This document shows positions 47,139-62,553 of a stretch of DNA of 64,000 nt, in pieces. Below the pieces are notes generated by a model, which had not been told where the DNA came from, made no database searches, and saw nothing but the letters and a program-made list of their open reading frames with translations. Source of the stretch: Amphiduros pacificus (Eukaryota; Annelida; Polychaeta; Phyllodocida; Hesionidae); contig OX439010.1 of assembly GCA_949316495.1 (NCBI GenBank), forward strand, positions 12,570,809 to 12,634,808, written 5' to 3'. The translations under genes were made by a program, and so were the position numbers. Within the stretch, counting starts at the first letter, position 1; every line of letters begins with the position of its first letter.

Positions 47139-48165
47139 TATCTCGTGTCTACTGGTATATCTGTGGGGGAATCAAGCCTGATATCTCGTGTCTACTGGTA
47201 TATCTGTGGTGGAATCAAGCCTGATATCTCGTATCTACTGGCATATCTGTGGTGGAATCAAGCCTGATATCTCATATCTACTGGCATATCTGTGGTGGAA
47301 TCAAGCCTGATATCTCGTATCTACTGGTATATCTGTGGTGGAATCAAGCCTGATATCTCATATCTACTGGCATATCTGTGGTGGAATCAAGCCTGATATC
47401 TCATATCTACTGGCATATCTGTGGTGGAATCAAGCCTGATATCTCGTGTCTACTGGTATATCTGTGGTGGAATCAAGCCTGATATCTCATATCTACTGGC
47501 ATATCTGTGGTGGAATCAAGCCTGATATCTCGTGTCTACTGGTATATCTATGGGGGAATCAAGCCTGATATCTCGTGTCTACTGGTATATCTGTGGTGGA
47601 ATCAAGCCTGATATCTCGTATCTACTGGCATATCTGTGGTGGAATCAAGCCTGATATCTCGTGTCTACTGGTATATCTATGGGGGAATCAAGCCTGATAT
47701 CTCGTATCTACTGGTATATCTGTGGTGGAATCAAGCCTGATATCTCGTGTCTACTGGTATATCTGTGGTGGAATCAAGCCTGATATCTCGTATCTACTGG
47801 TATATCTGTGGTGGAATCAAGCCTGATATCTCGTATCTACTGGTATATCTGTGGGGGGAATCAAGCCTGATATCTCATATCTACTGGTATATCTGTGGTG
47901 GAATCAAGCCTGATATCTCGTGTCTACTGGTATATCTGTGGTGGAATCAAGCCTGATATCTCGTGTCTACTTGTATATCTGTGGTGGAATCAAGCCTGAT
48001 GTCTCATATCTACTGGTATATCTGTGGGAGAATCAAGCCTGATATCTCGTATCTACTGGCATATCTGTGGTGGAATCAGGCCTGATATCCCATATCTACT
48101 GGAATATCTGTGGGGGAATCAAGCCTGATATCTAGTATCTACTGGACTATCTGTGGGGGAATTAT
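47107..48165. repeat. 43-bp minisatellite containing the GH3 gene end
   Basis: The unit is TACTGGTATATCTGTGGTGG followed by AATCAAGCCTGATATCTCGTGTC, about 24 copies. The first unit supplies the last ten codons and the TGA of the GH3 gene. Later units repeat those bases, including the TGA. Period 43 is not a multiple of three. Units differ mainly at GG(C/T)ATAT, TG(G/T)GG and CTC(A/G)T. Confidence 0.95.
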
Positions 48166-49090
48166 TTACTTCTTTGAGTTTCCTCAGGAGTGACAAGGTG
48201 GCAGCATGGCCTACTCAGTGATAATTGCATATACAAACAAATTAGTCTATGATTCTTTTTATCTTAACAACAAATTGTTGGCTGGTAGTTATATCATCAA
48301 CATATATCTTTGATGATAACATTAGTTTCAGAAATTAATGCTGAAAACCCTAACATTCATTATACAAATTGTAGTTATTTCAGAACAATAAATGTGACAA
48401 TTGTATGACACATTATATATCTATTACAAATCTAATCATAATGTCTGTGCGGGGTTAAGGATTAAAAAAAAGATTTTTCAATTTACCTCATTTTATGATT
48501 TATCATATTTACTTCGTTTAAATTCTATCTTTTTAAATCATAATTTTAATTATGTTTGAATGATTAGCTTTATATCTTTCTATTCCGTTAGATATTTAAA
48601 TAAATTATTTTGAATGATTAATACAAGATCGAACCAAATAATTGTATTTTGTTTAGTTTATGACAAAGATGCATATCATAGTGGTAATTTGAAATCATAT
48701 GGTGTTCCGACTCTTTAATTGTTAGATATTTTATATATAAAAAAGTCCATGTCGTGATATTTTGGTTTTAGCTTTTAGTTTGAACGGTTCCATTGGATAA
48801 AAGTGTTTAGGTGTATATTGCACATGTGTATCTGAGCTTGGCATCTGCGTAGTCTCTGAGTGCCCACGAGACAAAAGTGGAGCGGCCAACATATCAAATC
48901 AAATCAAACCAAATCAAATCAAATCAAATCTGCGCGTCTGCCTAATATGCTTTGATCATTTGTATTTAATCATCTGAGTACATAGCTTGCATAGCGTACA
49001 TGACTTATATTACTTGCATACCTACAAAACTTACATCATCTTTTTTCCCTGACTTAACTACATTGGAAACTGGAAGCTCGGCATCTTTCA
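48166..49090. other. Intergenic, downstream of the 43-bp array
   Basis: AT-rich sequence with a (CAAAT)n run at about 48894-48930. Nothing else recognised. Confidence 0.5.
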
Positions 49091-49975
49091 GGAACAGCCT
49101 TGCTAAATTGTAATGAATGATCCAGCTTCACTACTAACCCAGCTTTACCTCTAATCCAGCTTCACCTGCAATACAGCTGCGCCTCTAATACAGCCTAACC
49201 TCTAATACACAATCGCTTGTAATCCTGCTTCACCTCTAATCCAGCTTCAACTCTAATTCAACTGCACCTCTAATCCAGCTTCAACTCTAATTCAGCTTCA
49301 CCTGCAATACAGCTGCGCCTCTAATACAGCCTAACCTCTAATACACAATCGCTTGTAATCCTGCTTCACCTCTAATCCAGCTTCAACTCTAATTCAACTT
49401 CACCTGCAATACAGCTTCACCTCTAATCCAGCTTCACCTCTAATCCAGCTTCACCTCTAATCCAGCCTCACCTCTAATCCAGCTTCACCTCTAATCCAAC
49501 CTCGCATCTAATACAACCTCGCATTTAATACAACCTCGCATCTAATACAACCTCGCATCTAATCCAGCTTCACCTCCAATACAACTTCACCTCACATCCC
49601 ACTTCACTTGTAATTTAGCTTCGCCTCTAATTGAGCTTCACTTGTAATTTAGCTTCGCCTCTAATTGAGCTTCACTTGTAATTTAGCTTCGCCTCTAATT
49701 GAGCTTCACTTGTAATTTAGCTTCGCCTCTAATTGAGCTTCACTTGTAATTCAGCTTCGCCTCTATATAGCTAATTGAGCTTCACTTGTAATTTCGCTTC
49801 GCCTCTAATTGAGCTTGCTTCACTTGTAATTTAGCTTCGCCTCTAATTGAGCTTCACTTGTAATTTCGCTTCGCCTCTAATTGAGCTTCACTTGTAATTT
49901 AGCTTTGCCTCTAATTGAGCTTCACTTGTAATTCAGCTTCACTTGTAATCCAGCTTCACCTGTATTCCAGCTCTA
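49091..49975. repeat. 17-bp minisatellite with 34-bp higher-order phase
   Basis: The left part repeats CTTCACCTCTAATCCAG and relatives (17 bp), with a longer block containing ACACAATCGCTTGTAATCCT duplicated at about 49206 and 49341. The right part (49600-49940) alternates CTTCGCCTCTAATTGAG with CTTCACTTGTAATTTAG as a 34-bp dimer. The minisatellite therefore evolved from a monomer to a dimer unit. Confidence 0.92.
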
Positions 49976-51377
49976 GTAATCTTGCACTCTCTGTGGGATG
50001 CCAAGATATACTGATAACGCACATACACATTATTTTAAAGATAGCAATTCATTTTTTAAAAGTTATGACAAGACTTTCGTTTTGAGACTGTTGTCACACT
50101 TTTTTATGAATAGAGTACAATTCTGATTTATTATTATCATCTTTCTGTCACCTTAGTGGAGTTTACAGAATATATCTAATACAGAACGCAAATAATCTCA
50201 TGAAAAAAAATCAAAATAATCATAAATCATGTTGTGAATCTTAGTTCCTGTTATAATTCTTACGCCTTATTAAAAGACAATTTGACATGAGCACCTGAAT
50301 TATGAGATTCATTTACATGTGCACGAAAATGCAAAGAACCAATATATATTTTAATGTATCAGCAACTGTTGTATGAACACCATATTAAGAAACACATTAA
50401 TCAGAGATTTTATATCAAGCATTTTATTTCAAACATATAATTAATCAAATCTAAATGTGTTTGTATATCTTGATATTTTAATACTAATTACCTTGGCCCC
50501 ATTACATTGTATATCTTTGAAAGTAGCCTTTTCTGTAATTAATCAAATCTAAATGTGTTTGTATATCTTGATATTTTAATACTAATTACCTTGGCCCCAT
50601 TATATTGTATATCTTTGAAAGTAGCCTTTTCTGTTTCCATAATATATTATCATATTCTTTGTTGAGTGCTGCACTGTAATAGCCAGTTTCTGCTAGGTCC
50701 ATCAGGAAGGAAGTACCTTGTTTATACTAAGTATAATCCATTAATACTTGCGTTACTGCTAGATTTACATAAGGCGTGTATTCATCTTTCTATGCAAAGC
50801 GTGTTTTCATGTGACCATCATTCCCGTTTCTTCGGCCGCTTATTAAGGAATATACAACCATTTATCTACAGATTAAGAGCACTTAGAAGTCTTTTCAGGA
50901 TCATCTGAAAACAAATTGAAACACTGTAACCATCAAAGCAATTTATCCTATAATATTAAATGGGGAGATGCAAATTTAGTTTTTCCGTTTTAACAATTTA
51001 CATTTATGAACAAGGGATAACCTACTCATAAATATCAACTAAATTGGTGGTCATTAATAGCAAAATGAAGGTTAACATGACTGTGTGAAGGAGCTGCCTT
51101 TATTTAACAAAAGGGTTGGGCATTGTGTCCCAGTACCAGATTCTGCCTCTACTAGAAGTGCAACTTCTAGTACAAACAAATAAACTATTTCATGTCACAA
51201 CATGTGGGCCATAATTGGGTATTCGAAATCACCACATACTCTTTAATATAGAATAAATATACCTTGGAATGTTTTGAATAATTCCATGTATACTGTACTC
51301 TTCATATGAAATTTTCTATCAAGTTGATTGGTGCCAATATTTTGAATTATATTTAATTCTATAACTTAAACTTGATT
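49976..51377. other. Intergenic with a 98-bp tandem duplication
   Basis: The stretch starting TAATTAATCAAATCTAAATG at about 50440 is repeated almost exactly from about 50537 to 50634. The rest is AT-rich. An 80-codon frame at 50666-50908 is unsupported. Confidence 0.55.
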
Positions 51378-54116
<2,739 letters not shown>

Positions 54117-54278
54117 GGTTCTAATGCCCTGACCTCCACTCTTAGTGTCCACACAAACAACCGCCCTGCCTGATATAGCTACAGACGGGCAGGGTCGTGC
54201 CCTTTGCCTTTGTGCTGATTTTCTGTCTTAATTTACAAGGGCAGGTCAACAAGTTTTATATATCCAGATATGGTGATG

Positions 54279-54287
54279 ATGATGATG

Positions 54288-54352
<65 letters not shown>
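54279..54352. repeat. (GAT)n then (TG)n microsatellite
   Basis: Four or five GAT units followed by about 31 uninterrupted TG units, about 160 bp upstream of the acidic-protein start codon. Confidence 0.95.
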
Positions 54353-54356
<4 letters not shown>

Positions 54357-56934
54357 GGATACTATGATCTAAAAAAATTACTTGGAAGTTTCAAGTTATT
54401 TTTTTTATCACGGAAGTACGTTTTTTGCTCTTTAGATATTGTTCTGATGTATACTTTTCAACGTTTGTATGATCGATTGTTCTTTCTGGAAGCATGTGAA
54501 TATGTCCTAATATAATAGATGACATTGACAAATCAGAGAGTTTCATTTCTTTGCTTTGTAGCTGTTCTTTGCTTTGTAATCTGCTATTGCATTATTAACT
54601 ATATTCATTTGTTATGTTGTGCTGTTGAATTTGTGCCCTTTAGTATTTGTTCTGTTGTAATTGGCATCAATGTTAATTTTGATATGCTGTGCTGGTTAAA
54701 TGTTCATCTCGGTCGGTTCATAGAGATACTAAGCACAAGAACCAATGGAACAAAGCAGTTGGATATGCTTCCTGTTTTCCATTTGGTATATTGCAATGTT
54801 TCATATATCATCTTCGTATCCTTTGCAATGTTATGCTGTTGTATTTGTAACCTAAGTTACTTTTAGTATGCTATGCTGTTGGAATTATCATCTCTCTTAT
54901 TATCACTGTTATATTGTGCATAGTATTTGTTACATTAATTCCCTTCAGTGGACATTGCAGGATTTTTTCACTTCTGTTACCAATGCTGTGTTTTGCTATT
55001 TTGTCTTGTGCTTAGTATTTCTATTTTATTGCCTATTTTATTGGTTTAATATGTACAGCTTTTTTTCATTTTATGCGTAATAATATTATTCAGTTCTGTA
55101 GGAATAAAAAATGTATCAATTTTTAGTAAATCTTGAATAATACGTTTTTAATAAAAATATGTTCTTACTTAACAAAGGGGATATATCTTTAGCATAATGT
55201 CAAGGCATGCAGGATTTTGAGAAATTATTTACCTTATCAACAGGTTTTCAACCTTAATTGATGGAAACAACATTATATGGTTATATAACCTACAAGATTT
55301 TATGGTTGTATAACCTACAAGAGCTGTACAAGGGCTTTTGAACGAAAAAAACACAGCCTCAATAAGTATTGAATTCACCTTTCCGTTCATCAAATCTCCC
55401 CAAGTTTTGTTTTTAAACAAAATACCTGCTTTGTTTTATAATAGAAACAAAGGAATTAACAAATTTTATCAATATTGTTATTATTGTCATTGGTATCCAA
55501 TGCTCTCAAATGATTTTGATTTATTTGTGACCAATAATTCTACCCTACACGTAAACCCTTTCGTGAAGAGACCTTTCTCAACATATGTAAAAAATAATTT
55601 ATGTATGATCCGATGTGAACAGAATCCTTTTCAAATTAAATATATCTTACAATTACATCTATCAAATATATCTCTTATGGTCAAGCCACATATAATTACC
55701 AAAACATTTCTTACAATATTGTCCGAATAGATCATTGGACACTTCATGAAATAACATAAATTAACATTTTTTGCTTGGTGATTTGATGTTTATTCTAAAG
55801 GATAATATCAAAATGAATCTTAAAACGTACACATTGAATATATCATATACTGTGAGACTAAACTGTTGAATTGGAACAAATATCTCTATCTTTAAAACAC
55901 TGTTTGCCTGAAACGACATGCCATATTGTTGTCATAAATCCTTATCTATCTTTTGCAAGAGAAATGTCTAAAAAAATTGTCTTAGGAATGTCAAATATAT
56001 GTTATCAGTATGCACTGATATAAGTTAAGAATATATTTATAAGATCTATTGAATTGACAACGGTTACTGTAAATTGACAGCAATAACTATTAACAGTGTA
56101 GCCGATGACATAACATACACAATGGCAAGATAGATGATAGATTTAAAATATAATGAATTTTAATTTAGTTGTAAAAGTATGGAGTGAATTCGATACAAAA
56201 CCATTGTCAACAACCTAAACTGTGTGCACAATGAATAAAAATTGTGTCAAAGAATTTGGTTTATAAAATATCTTTATTGGTTAAGGAAAACATTCCTGAT
56301 CAAATAAGGGATACCTTGGTCAAGAAATGGCACAGCAGCATATTGCTCCCCTGAACAATGCTAAGAGGGCACAAACTTGTGAATTATGGACAATACAAAA
56401 AATTCGGTCTATTTTGTGACCGTTCTGGTAATATGAATCTGTAAATTATATAAATATTTTATGGAATTATTTATGTAAGTTACACTAGAGTTGATCATTT
56501 GCTCTTTATGTAAGTCCTGTTGTGAGAAAATCTATTTCATAGAATTGTTAGTCTTTTCAATATTAAACTTTATAATATCAAGCATTTAGATATATAAATA
56601 TATAAAATCAAGCTCAAGGTTGGTCTCTTTTAACACCTACTTACTCAAATGTTGGCTGAAACGTTAAGGAAATTTGTTTATAGGAGGACTTTCTTCAAAC
56701 TTAGACTATTTGTATTCTGCAAGGTGTCTGAAGTAACACAGACCTGTGTATTTGAGCATAAATGTCCATGGTTAGGAATTGTTTGTATACTCCTTCAAAT
56801 GTAGGTTACCGATATTGCCATGTCAATGATAATTGACTTGACCATTAAAATATAGTTCGAAATATTAATCCCCACTCTGTGTTAATGAAGTTTTAATATT
56901 TTACCTTAATTCTTCTCTATCATGTGATGAAAAA
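54353..56934. other. Intergenic, AT-rich
   Basis: At 54530-55080 a T/G-rich plus strand gives long hydrophobic frames and weakly repeats TATGCTGTTGTATTTGTAAC. At 55338-55730 a 130-codon AT-rich frame lacks an ATG context, splice sites or known domain. A GGTTATATAACCTACAAGA-type phrase is duplicated at 55278 and 55305. No gene supported. Confidence 0.4.
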
Positions 56935-57000
56935 GGACGTTTTGTGCCAAAAGATCGAAAGTCCAAAAGACGTTTTGTGCCAAAAGATCGAAGGTCCATA
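56935..57000. repeat. 32-bp tandem duplication
   Basis: GACGTTTTGTGCCAAAAGAT followed by CGAA(A/G)GTCCA occurs twice back to back. Confidence 0.85.
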
Positions 57001-57003
57001 ATG

Positions 57004-57347
57004 ACATATGAGAAGGAGGCCACGGGCCATGGCGCAGATGGTTAGAGCACCAGCTTATTAGCACTAGTTCCTCTGTGGTGATCCAAAGGTTGTGGGTTCG
57101 ATCCCCGGCTATGCCGAGATTGAACTCATGATACAATTTCCCATATGAGCTGAGGCCAATGCCGAAAGGGTTAACCCGTTGTCCTAGTAAATCTCTGACC
57201 GGGTGGGTTGTCATGTCAAGGACCTGCGACATGACAATTCAGTGAGGCAGCACTATATCTGCAACAAGTAGGTCTCATCACGAAATGACTGAAATAATGT
57301 TGAAAGTGATGTAAAACCCCAAACAAACAAACAAACAAACATATGAG
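57004..57347 (+). mobile_element. tRNA-derived SINE, full length with target-site duplication
   Basis: The direct repeat ACATATGAG at 57004-57012 and 57339-57347 flanks the element. It opens GGCCACGGGCCATGGCGCAG with A-box ATGGCGCAGATGGTTAGAGC, has a good B-box (GGGTTCGATCCCCGG), the shared body, and ends GATGTAAAACCCC(AAAC)n. This is the best-preserved of four copies in the window. The tRNA-like head is not a tRNA gene: the segment between the boxes is too long and there is no acceptor-stem pairing. Confidence 0.93.
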
Positions 57348-57442
57348 CAGCAATAATACCATATCCATTAGCAAAAACAACTTCTATACTGCATTTTAAA
57401 TTGTGAATGTTTTGTTTTATATCTCTGATCAAAGAAATATAT

Positions 57443-57567
57443 TGCTCTATCAGGCAATAATATTTGAGAAATTTATTCTATCAGGCAATAGTGTTTGAAA
57501 TTTATTCTATCAGGCAATAGTGTTTGAAATTTATTCTATCAGGCAATAATGTTTGAGAAATTTTAGG
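57443..57567. repeat. 29-bp tandem repeat, about 4 copies
   Basis: The unit is ATTCTATCAGGCAATAGTGT followed by TTGAAATTT. First and last copies have GAGAAATTT. Confidence 0.9.
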
Positions 57568-58105
57568 ATAGATATTTGACTTTTTTTTAATTAAAAGTAA
57601 TCTACTTTTATCTGAAAAAGAAAGGAAAAAAATCATTCGCTCCATAGAATTAAGGTTGCCTCACTGTAGGACATCTTATATTATGTTCTTATTTCTATTA
57701 TTTCTTGTTGAAGGCCAGAATAGGAATCCCCACACTTCACTGCACTACTGACATTTAAATAACAAGATTAAAAATATATCACCTGAAGTTCGATATATGA
57801 TGCAATTAGTTGGTGAGACTTTGAAAGACACAGCTGGTATTCGCTCCCTTACGAGGTGACAAGATGTCTGTCTGACCCGTCGGAGGGAAACCTTTTAATA
57901 GGACTGGCAGACCCTGGGCTGCTAAAAATATTAAGCTCTAAAGCTCTGATACATAACCACCTTAAATTCTTTAATACATAACCATGGATCAAGGCAAAAT
58001 GTTGAGTGAGCAATCTTGACATGAGTGAAGGTAAATCCACATAATCAGACCTGTGAGACACAAGTTTCATGATAAAATATTTGTAACCATTGAATTCCAC
58101 TAGAT
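57568..58105. other. Intergenic, nothing recognised
   Basis: AT-rich sequence between the short repeat and the LINE. Its right part may be decayed upstream LINE sequence. Confidence 0.4.
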
Positions 58106-59125
58106 ATGTCCATAACTCATTTCAGATCATGTCAGTCTCATCCAAATACTGAGAAATTCACATTTTATCAATTACAAAATCTACAAAATATTCCAAATCC
58201 ACCACTAGATGGCGTGATGTACAATGGTGAAGTAACTATGAATGAAACTCCGCCTCAAGAGAGGTTCATACCTCTGTCTGCTGATGAGGCGCAAAGAAGT
58301 CATGTGAGCTCGATCCTATCCCTACCTGGCTACTACATGACTTCATTAATGACCTGCTCCTACTCATTACTGCCTTCCTAATTGTAAACAAATGGCTATT
58401 TGACTCAGCAATACCTGTCTGTATGATAATAGGGATTATTGCTCTACCTTTGAAGAAGTTTGGTCTCGGAAAATTATAGACCTGTCTCAAATTTAACTTA
58501 TATATCCAAGCTCACTGAGAGGGCAGTAGCCAACCAATTGGTTCTGCATCTTAAGCTAAATGATCTTACTCACAGGTTCCATCAGCATATAAAGAATTTC
58601 AGAGTACTGAAACTGCTCTGTTCAAAAGTGCAAAATGATTTTTTACGTGATATTGATAATAGGAAGTCAGTAATCTTCTGGACCTCTCGGTGGCTTTTGA
58701 TACAATTGATCATTAAATACTGCTGGATAGCCTTACATCCCGATATAAGGTCAAGGGTCATGTATTGAGCTGGACTAGGTCATAGCTCATGGACAAGAAG
58801 CAATTTGTCAAGGTTGGGCAGCGTAGATCCTTTCTGAGGTCCATTAAATATGGTATCCCTCAGGGATCTGTCCTGGGATCTATCCTTTTTACAATATACA
58901 TATCCCCGCTTGCTGACTTCATTGCAAAGTGTGGGCTGAGCTATCATAGTTATGCTGACGACACTCAAATCAACAAACTTATGGACCACACTTGTAGACA
59001 TCACGTAGACATGTCTAGACAAAAACTTTGGGTTAGCGATGTCAGGTCTTTTTTAATTTCAAATAAAATGAAAATAAATGATGACAAAACTGAGATGCTG
59101 AATTTCCTGGATAGAGCGTTATGAA
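58106..59125 (+). mobile_element. Decayed LINE: reverse transcriptase domain (CR1/L2/Rex1 group)
   Basis: The conserved order is visible: FIPLSADEAQ (linker before the RT), ENYRPVSNLTYISKLTERAV, a VQNDFLRDIDNRKSV block, then KQFVKVGQRRSFLRSIKYGI-PQGSVLGSILFTIYISPLAD, the catalytic YADDTQ, and FLISNKMKINDDKTEML. NYRPVSNL and the wording around YADDTQ point to the CR1/L2/Rex1 group. Several frame changes and stops separate the blocks, and the endonuclease is missing. It is a dead 5'- and 3'-truncated copy. Confidence 0.9.
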
Positions 59126-59504
59126 AAGCCTTTTTCTGGTATCAGTGCAATATATATATTTTTTATTATTTATTTTATTTATTATAATGCAACTCGTCTG
59201 AATAACGGGACGTCCACAATACTTGACTTCATCATGACACGAAATGCTTTAAATTATATTATGAATTTATTACATTATCACAACTTTTACAATACTTCAC
59301 ATGTATTTTTGTCTCAAGACCAAATGTGTAATTATTGAATATCACAATAGGAACAAATGCAGAATATTTAAATTCAAATAGTTGATAATTTAAAGTCAAG
59401 TCACTATATTTATCTCAATTTAACCTATATTGTATCTGCATATATTTGATATAGTATATATCATATTTAAAATTCATCTCTATCACATTTAATATAAATT
59501 CATA
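59126..59504. other. AT-rich intergenic sequence
   Basis: Very AT-rich stretch between the LINE and a large microsatellite. No feature supported. Confidence 0.4.
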
Positions 59505-59755
<251 letters not shown>

Positions 59756-59757
<2 letters not shown>

Positions 59758-61454
59758 GTATGCCCCTATGGTGGGTGCTTTCAAAAATGTTATAAAGTTC
59801 ATCACAACACCAATATATTCCTGTTTTGGATAAAAAAGTACACTGCGGGTATTAAGTTGATTATGACAAATCCATTTGCAATAGTTTATCACATATCACT
59901 GACCGTCATTTAAATAATTTACATGCAAAAGTATGAAAGTGATTCAGATATATTACCAATCACAACAGTTGATCCTCCAGATATTTGGTTTTCTGAGAGG
60001 TTTAGTTCAAATCTTGACACGAATAGTTTACCTAGCTGGAACAAATAAGTGTACATACATCCGGGATATCAATATTTTCATGACAGGATATTTCCAATGC
60101 TTTACACAGTGATGATACTTTATTCACTTTGAAGTCTATTCATTATGGGATAAAACCATCGTTTTATACTATACTATCTTTAATTCGAATTCAAAACTTT
60201 AAAAAAGAAATTATATATGTACATATTTTGTTTTCATTTCATTTTCATATCAGTTGATCATGTATCTACTTTTTTTGGAATCTTAATGACAATTAAGATA
60301 CACATGTTAATGAAATACACATGTTTATGGAGTCTTATGATATAAAATAGAAATTAACTTTAAATATCTATCTAGAATTTTTAACCAATCACAAATAAGC
60401 TTCTCAAATTTCAGAAAACCGGGATCAAATGGATTCAAGACAACAACAGACAAGCAAATATATTTAGTAATCAAACTTATTCACAATTATAAAACGGTAT
60501 GTAGGAAAAGGATGAGTAATATATATTTGCAACATAAAAGAAATAAGCCATTGTGAGCAATAATTATCTGGACATTTTAATATATATTCTTGAGAGCATG
60601 TCACTATCCGTGGGTCGTGTCTGTTGTACCTCTTCACGATTGAACTGATAATGGATACTGAATAGTGCATCCCCCGATAATATAAATGTATTCAATCAAC
60701 TGTTGTAAACGTTAAGCTTTGGAGCACAGCTAAAGAGTATTTATTATAGTCCCAGTGGGAGAGCTAATTAACTAAACGCCAGACAAAATAGTAACAGGTC
60801 TCTCAGGTGTGTAAAGAGGTGGGCAGGTTACCCTGGTATCATTCCGCCTTCAATGTCGAGTTTATGTAAACAAGAAAATAGTTCTATATCTTTAGTATAA
60901 TTTTAATATGTTACAACTCCGCAAATTAAACACGGACATGACAAGAGTGGTGCAAATTATCTAAGAAATAATACGTGTTAAAAACATGTGTACTGACATT
61001 TTATAATCTAATGATTTATAATCAAAGCTAGATTGTCATGTGCACACATACTGATGACGTTTAACGCGTCGAGTGAGCTCAGATTAGGGCCAGTAATGAC
61101 ATACACAGCGCTTCTATGTGTTTATATTTGATGTATACGTCATTTTAAAAGATGGAGATGGCAAGGCATAAAGAACCTTTGATTTGTGTCCACATTTCAT
61201 CTCTTTATGTCTTCTTCCGGGTCTTAGTGGCCCCCATATACAAGGGCCATCTAAATCTTATAGAAGTCTATCATGACAACTGGCTAATTACTACTTCACT
61301 TTAATTAAAAACAAATAGACAAATGGGTCAACTTAACTTAACAAATTCAATAATAAATAATATCAAGGCACAGTGACATACTACTATTTGTCTGTGTGTC
61401 TGTCGGTCCGTGTGGCCATATATATATGGTATCTAGGCCCTCTCTGTGTTAATT
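59756..61454. other. Intergenic 3' flank of DUF1399 copy B
   Basis: Unique AT-rich sequence with no supportable gene. The part nearest 61454 should hold the 3' untranslated region of the minus-strand DUF1399 gene. Confidence 0.45.
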
Positions 61455-62553
61455 TTAACCTTCCTTATCTTCAATGTCTCCAAATGTGACTCCATCAATA
61501 GTTTCCTCTCCTCCATCGACATCAAGGCAGTCTGTGTTAATCCCATAATTTCCACTCTTCACATCCGCGTCCCATACTAGAGGGCGCTCAGTATGCATAT
61601 ACTCATAGGTGGCACCACTGATATTTTCTTGTATAATTTGGGTGTACCAATATGCATTATATCTTGGGGAGTAATGATAGCCAACATAATCCAAAAATAT
61701 AAGATCGTCTACAGTCAGTTTACGATCCCACGTTTTCTTTCTTTGAAAAAATATAGGGGGTTTTCTCATTTCTGAACCAGTGGGCATGAACTCTACAGGA
61801 CGCGGCTGGCAAAGAGTGAACAACAAGTTAAGGGCAAACCCAAGGGCAATATTTTGGGGAAGGTCATAGGTTTGTTCAGCAACAATCAGGTTACCACTGG
61901 TCATATCTACGTAAATATCATCAACGTCAAAATCAAACAGGAATGTTCCGGTGTCTTTCTTCTTGTAGGGGACATTGGCCGTGTGAACCTTTAACCTGCG
62001 AAGATTGTAGAACTTGACATGCATGAAGCCAGGGTTCCCACTGTTATTGTCTGAAAAAATAATATCTGAGACTCACATTATATATATATATATACATCTT
62101 AGACTCACATTTGTTCCTAAAACCAATGTGCGTGAAAGCGCTTTCAACCAAACATTATTTATTTTTTAATTCCCAATTCAGGGCTCTCAAAGTATGGTTG
62201 TTTCTTTTCATATAAAACACTTTATATGAGAAAGCTGCACCTCTGACCTTAATAGCTTCTTATAAAAGATGCATTTGACTTTAATAGCTTCTTATAAAAG
62301 ATGCATCTAACCTTAATAACTTGTAAAAAAGACGTATGTGACTTTCAATGCATCCCAACGAAAGACACATATATCTAGGAACTGTGGATGATATATTGTT
62401 CTGCAGCCTACCTTTATCAGAGACGATAGTGCCCTCCTTGTAGACAGCCCACCTGGCCACCACCACGCCCCAGTCTCCCTTGTTGTCGGTGATCACCATC
62501 GCTTTCTCATTTCGACTTGGGTTAATGGTCACGCATTGCTTGGCCGTATTGAG
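61455..62553 (-). CDS. DUF1399 (GRDP-like) protein, copy B, 3' part
   Basis: Two coding exons are in the window, 62553-62412 and 62050-61455; both boundaries match copy A in position and phase (0 and 1). The first reads LNTAKQCVTINPSRNEKAMV against VKLPKQCVVIDPSRHEKAMV in copy A. The last starts DNNSGNPGFMHVKFYNLRRL and keeps IALGFAL.LLFT..QPRP, LDY.GYH..PRY..YW and TDCLDV. By eye about half the residues match. The N-terminal exons with the WHxH motifs lie beyond 64000, so intactness cannot be judged. The gene converges on copy A. The 3' splice acceptor of the first visible exon (TTCTGCAG) lies in the last unit of a 51-bp minisatellite filling the adjoining intron. Confidence 0.88.

Noticed and set aside
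54519-55080. Hydrophobic frames resembling a membrane protein (115 and 70 codons)
   Set aside because: T-rich low-complexity DNA with weak internal repeats. No conserved motif or splice structure.
55338-55730. 130-codon frame
   Set aside because: Very AT-rich codon use, begins without ATG and has no recognised domain. Kept only as unassigned sequence.
57024-57120. tRNA gene
   Set aside because: A- and B-boxes are present, but the cloverleaf does not close and the sequence continues into a SINE body with an AAAC tail and target duplication.
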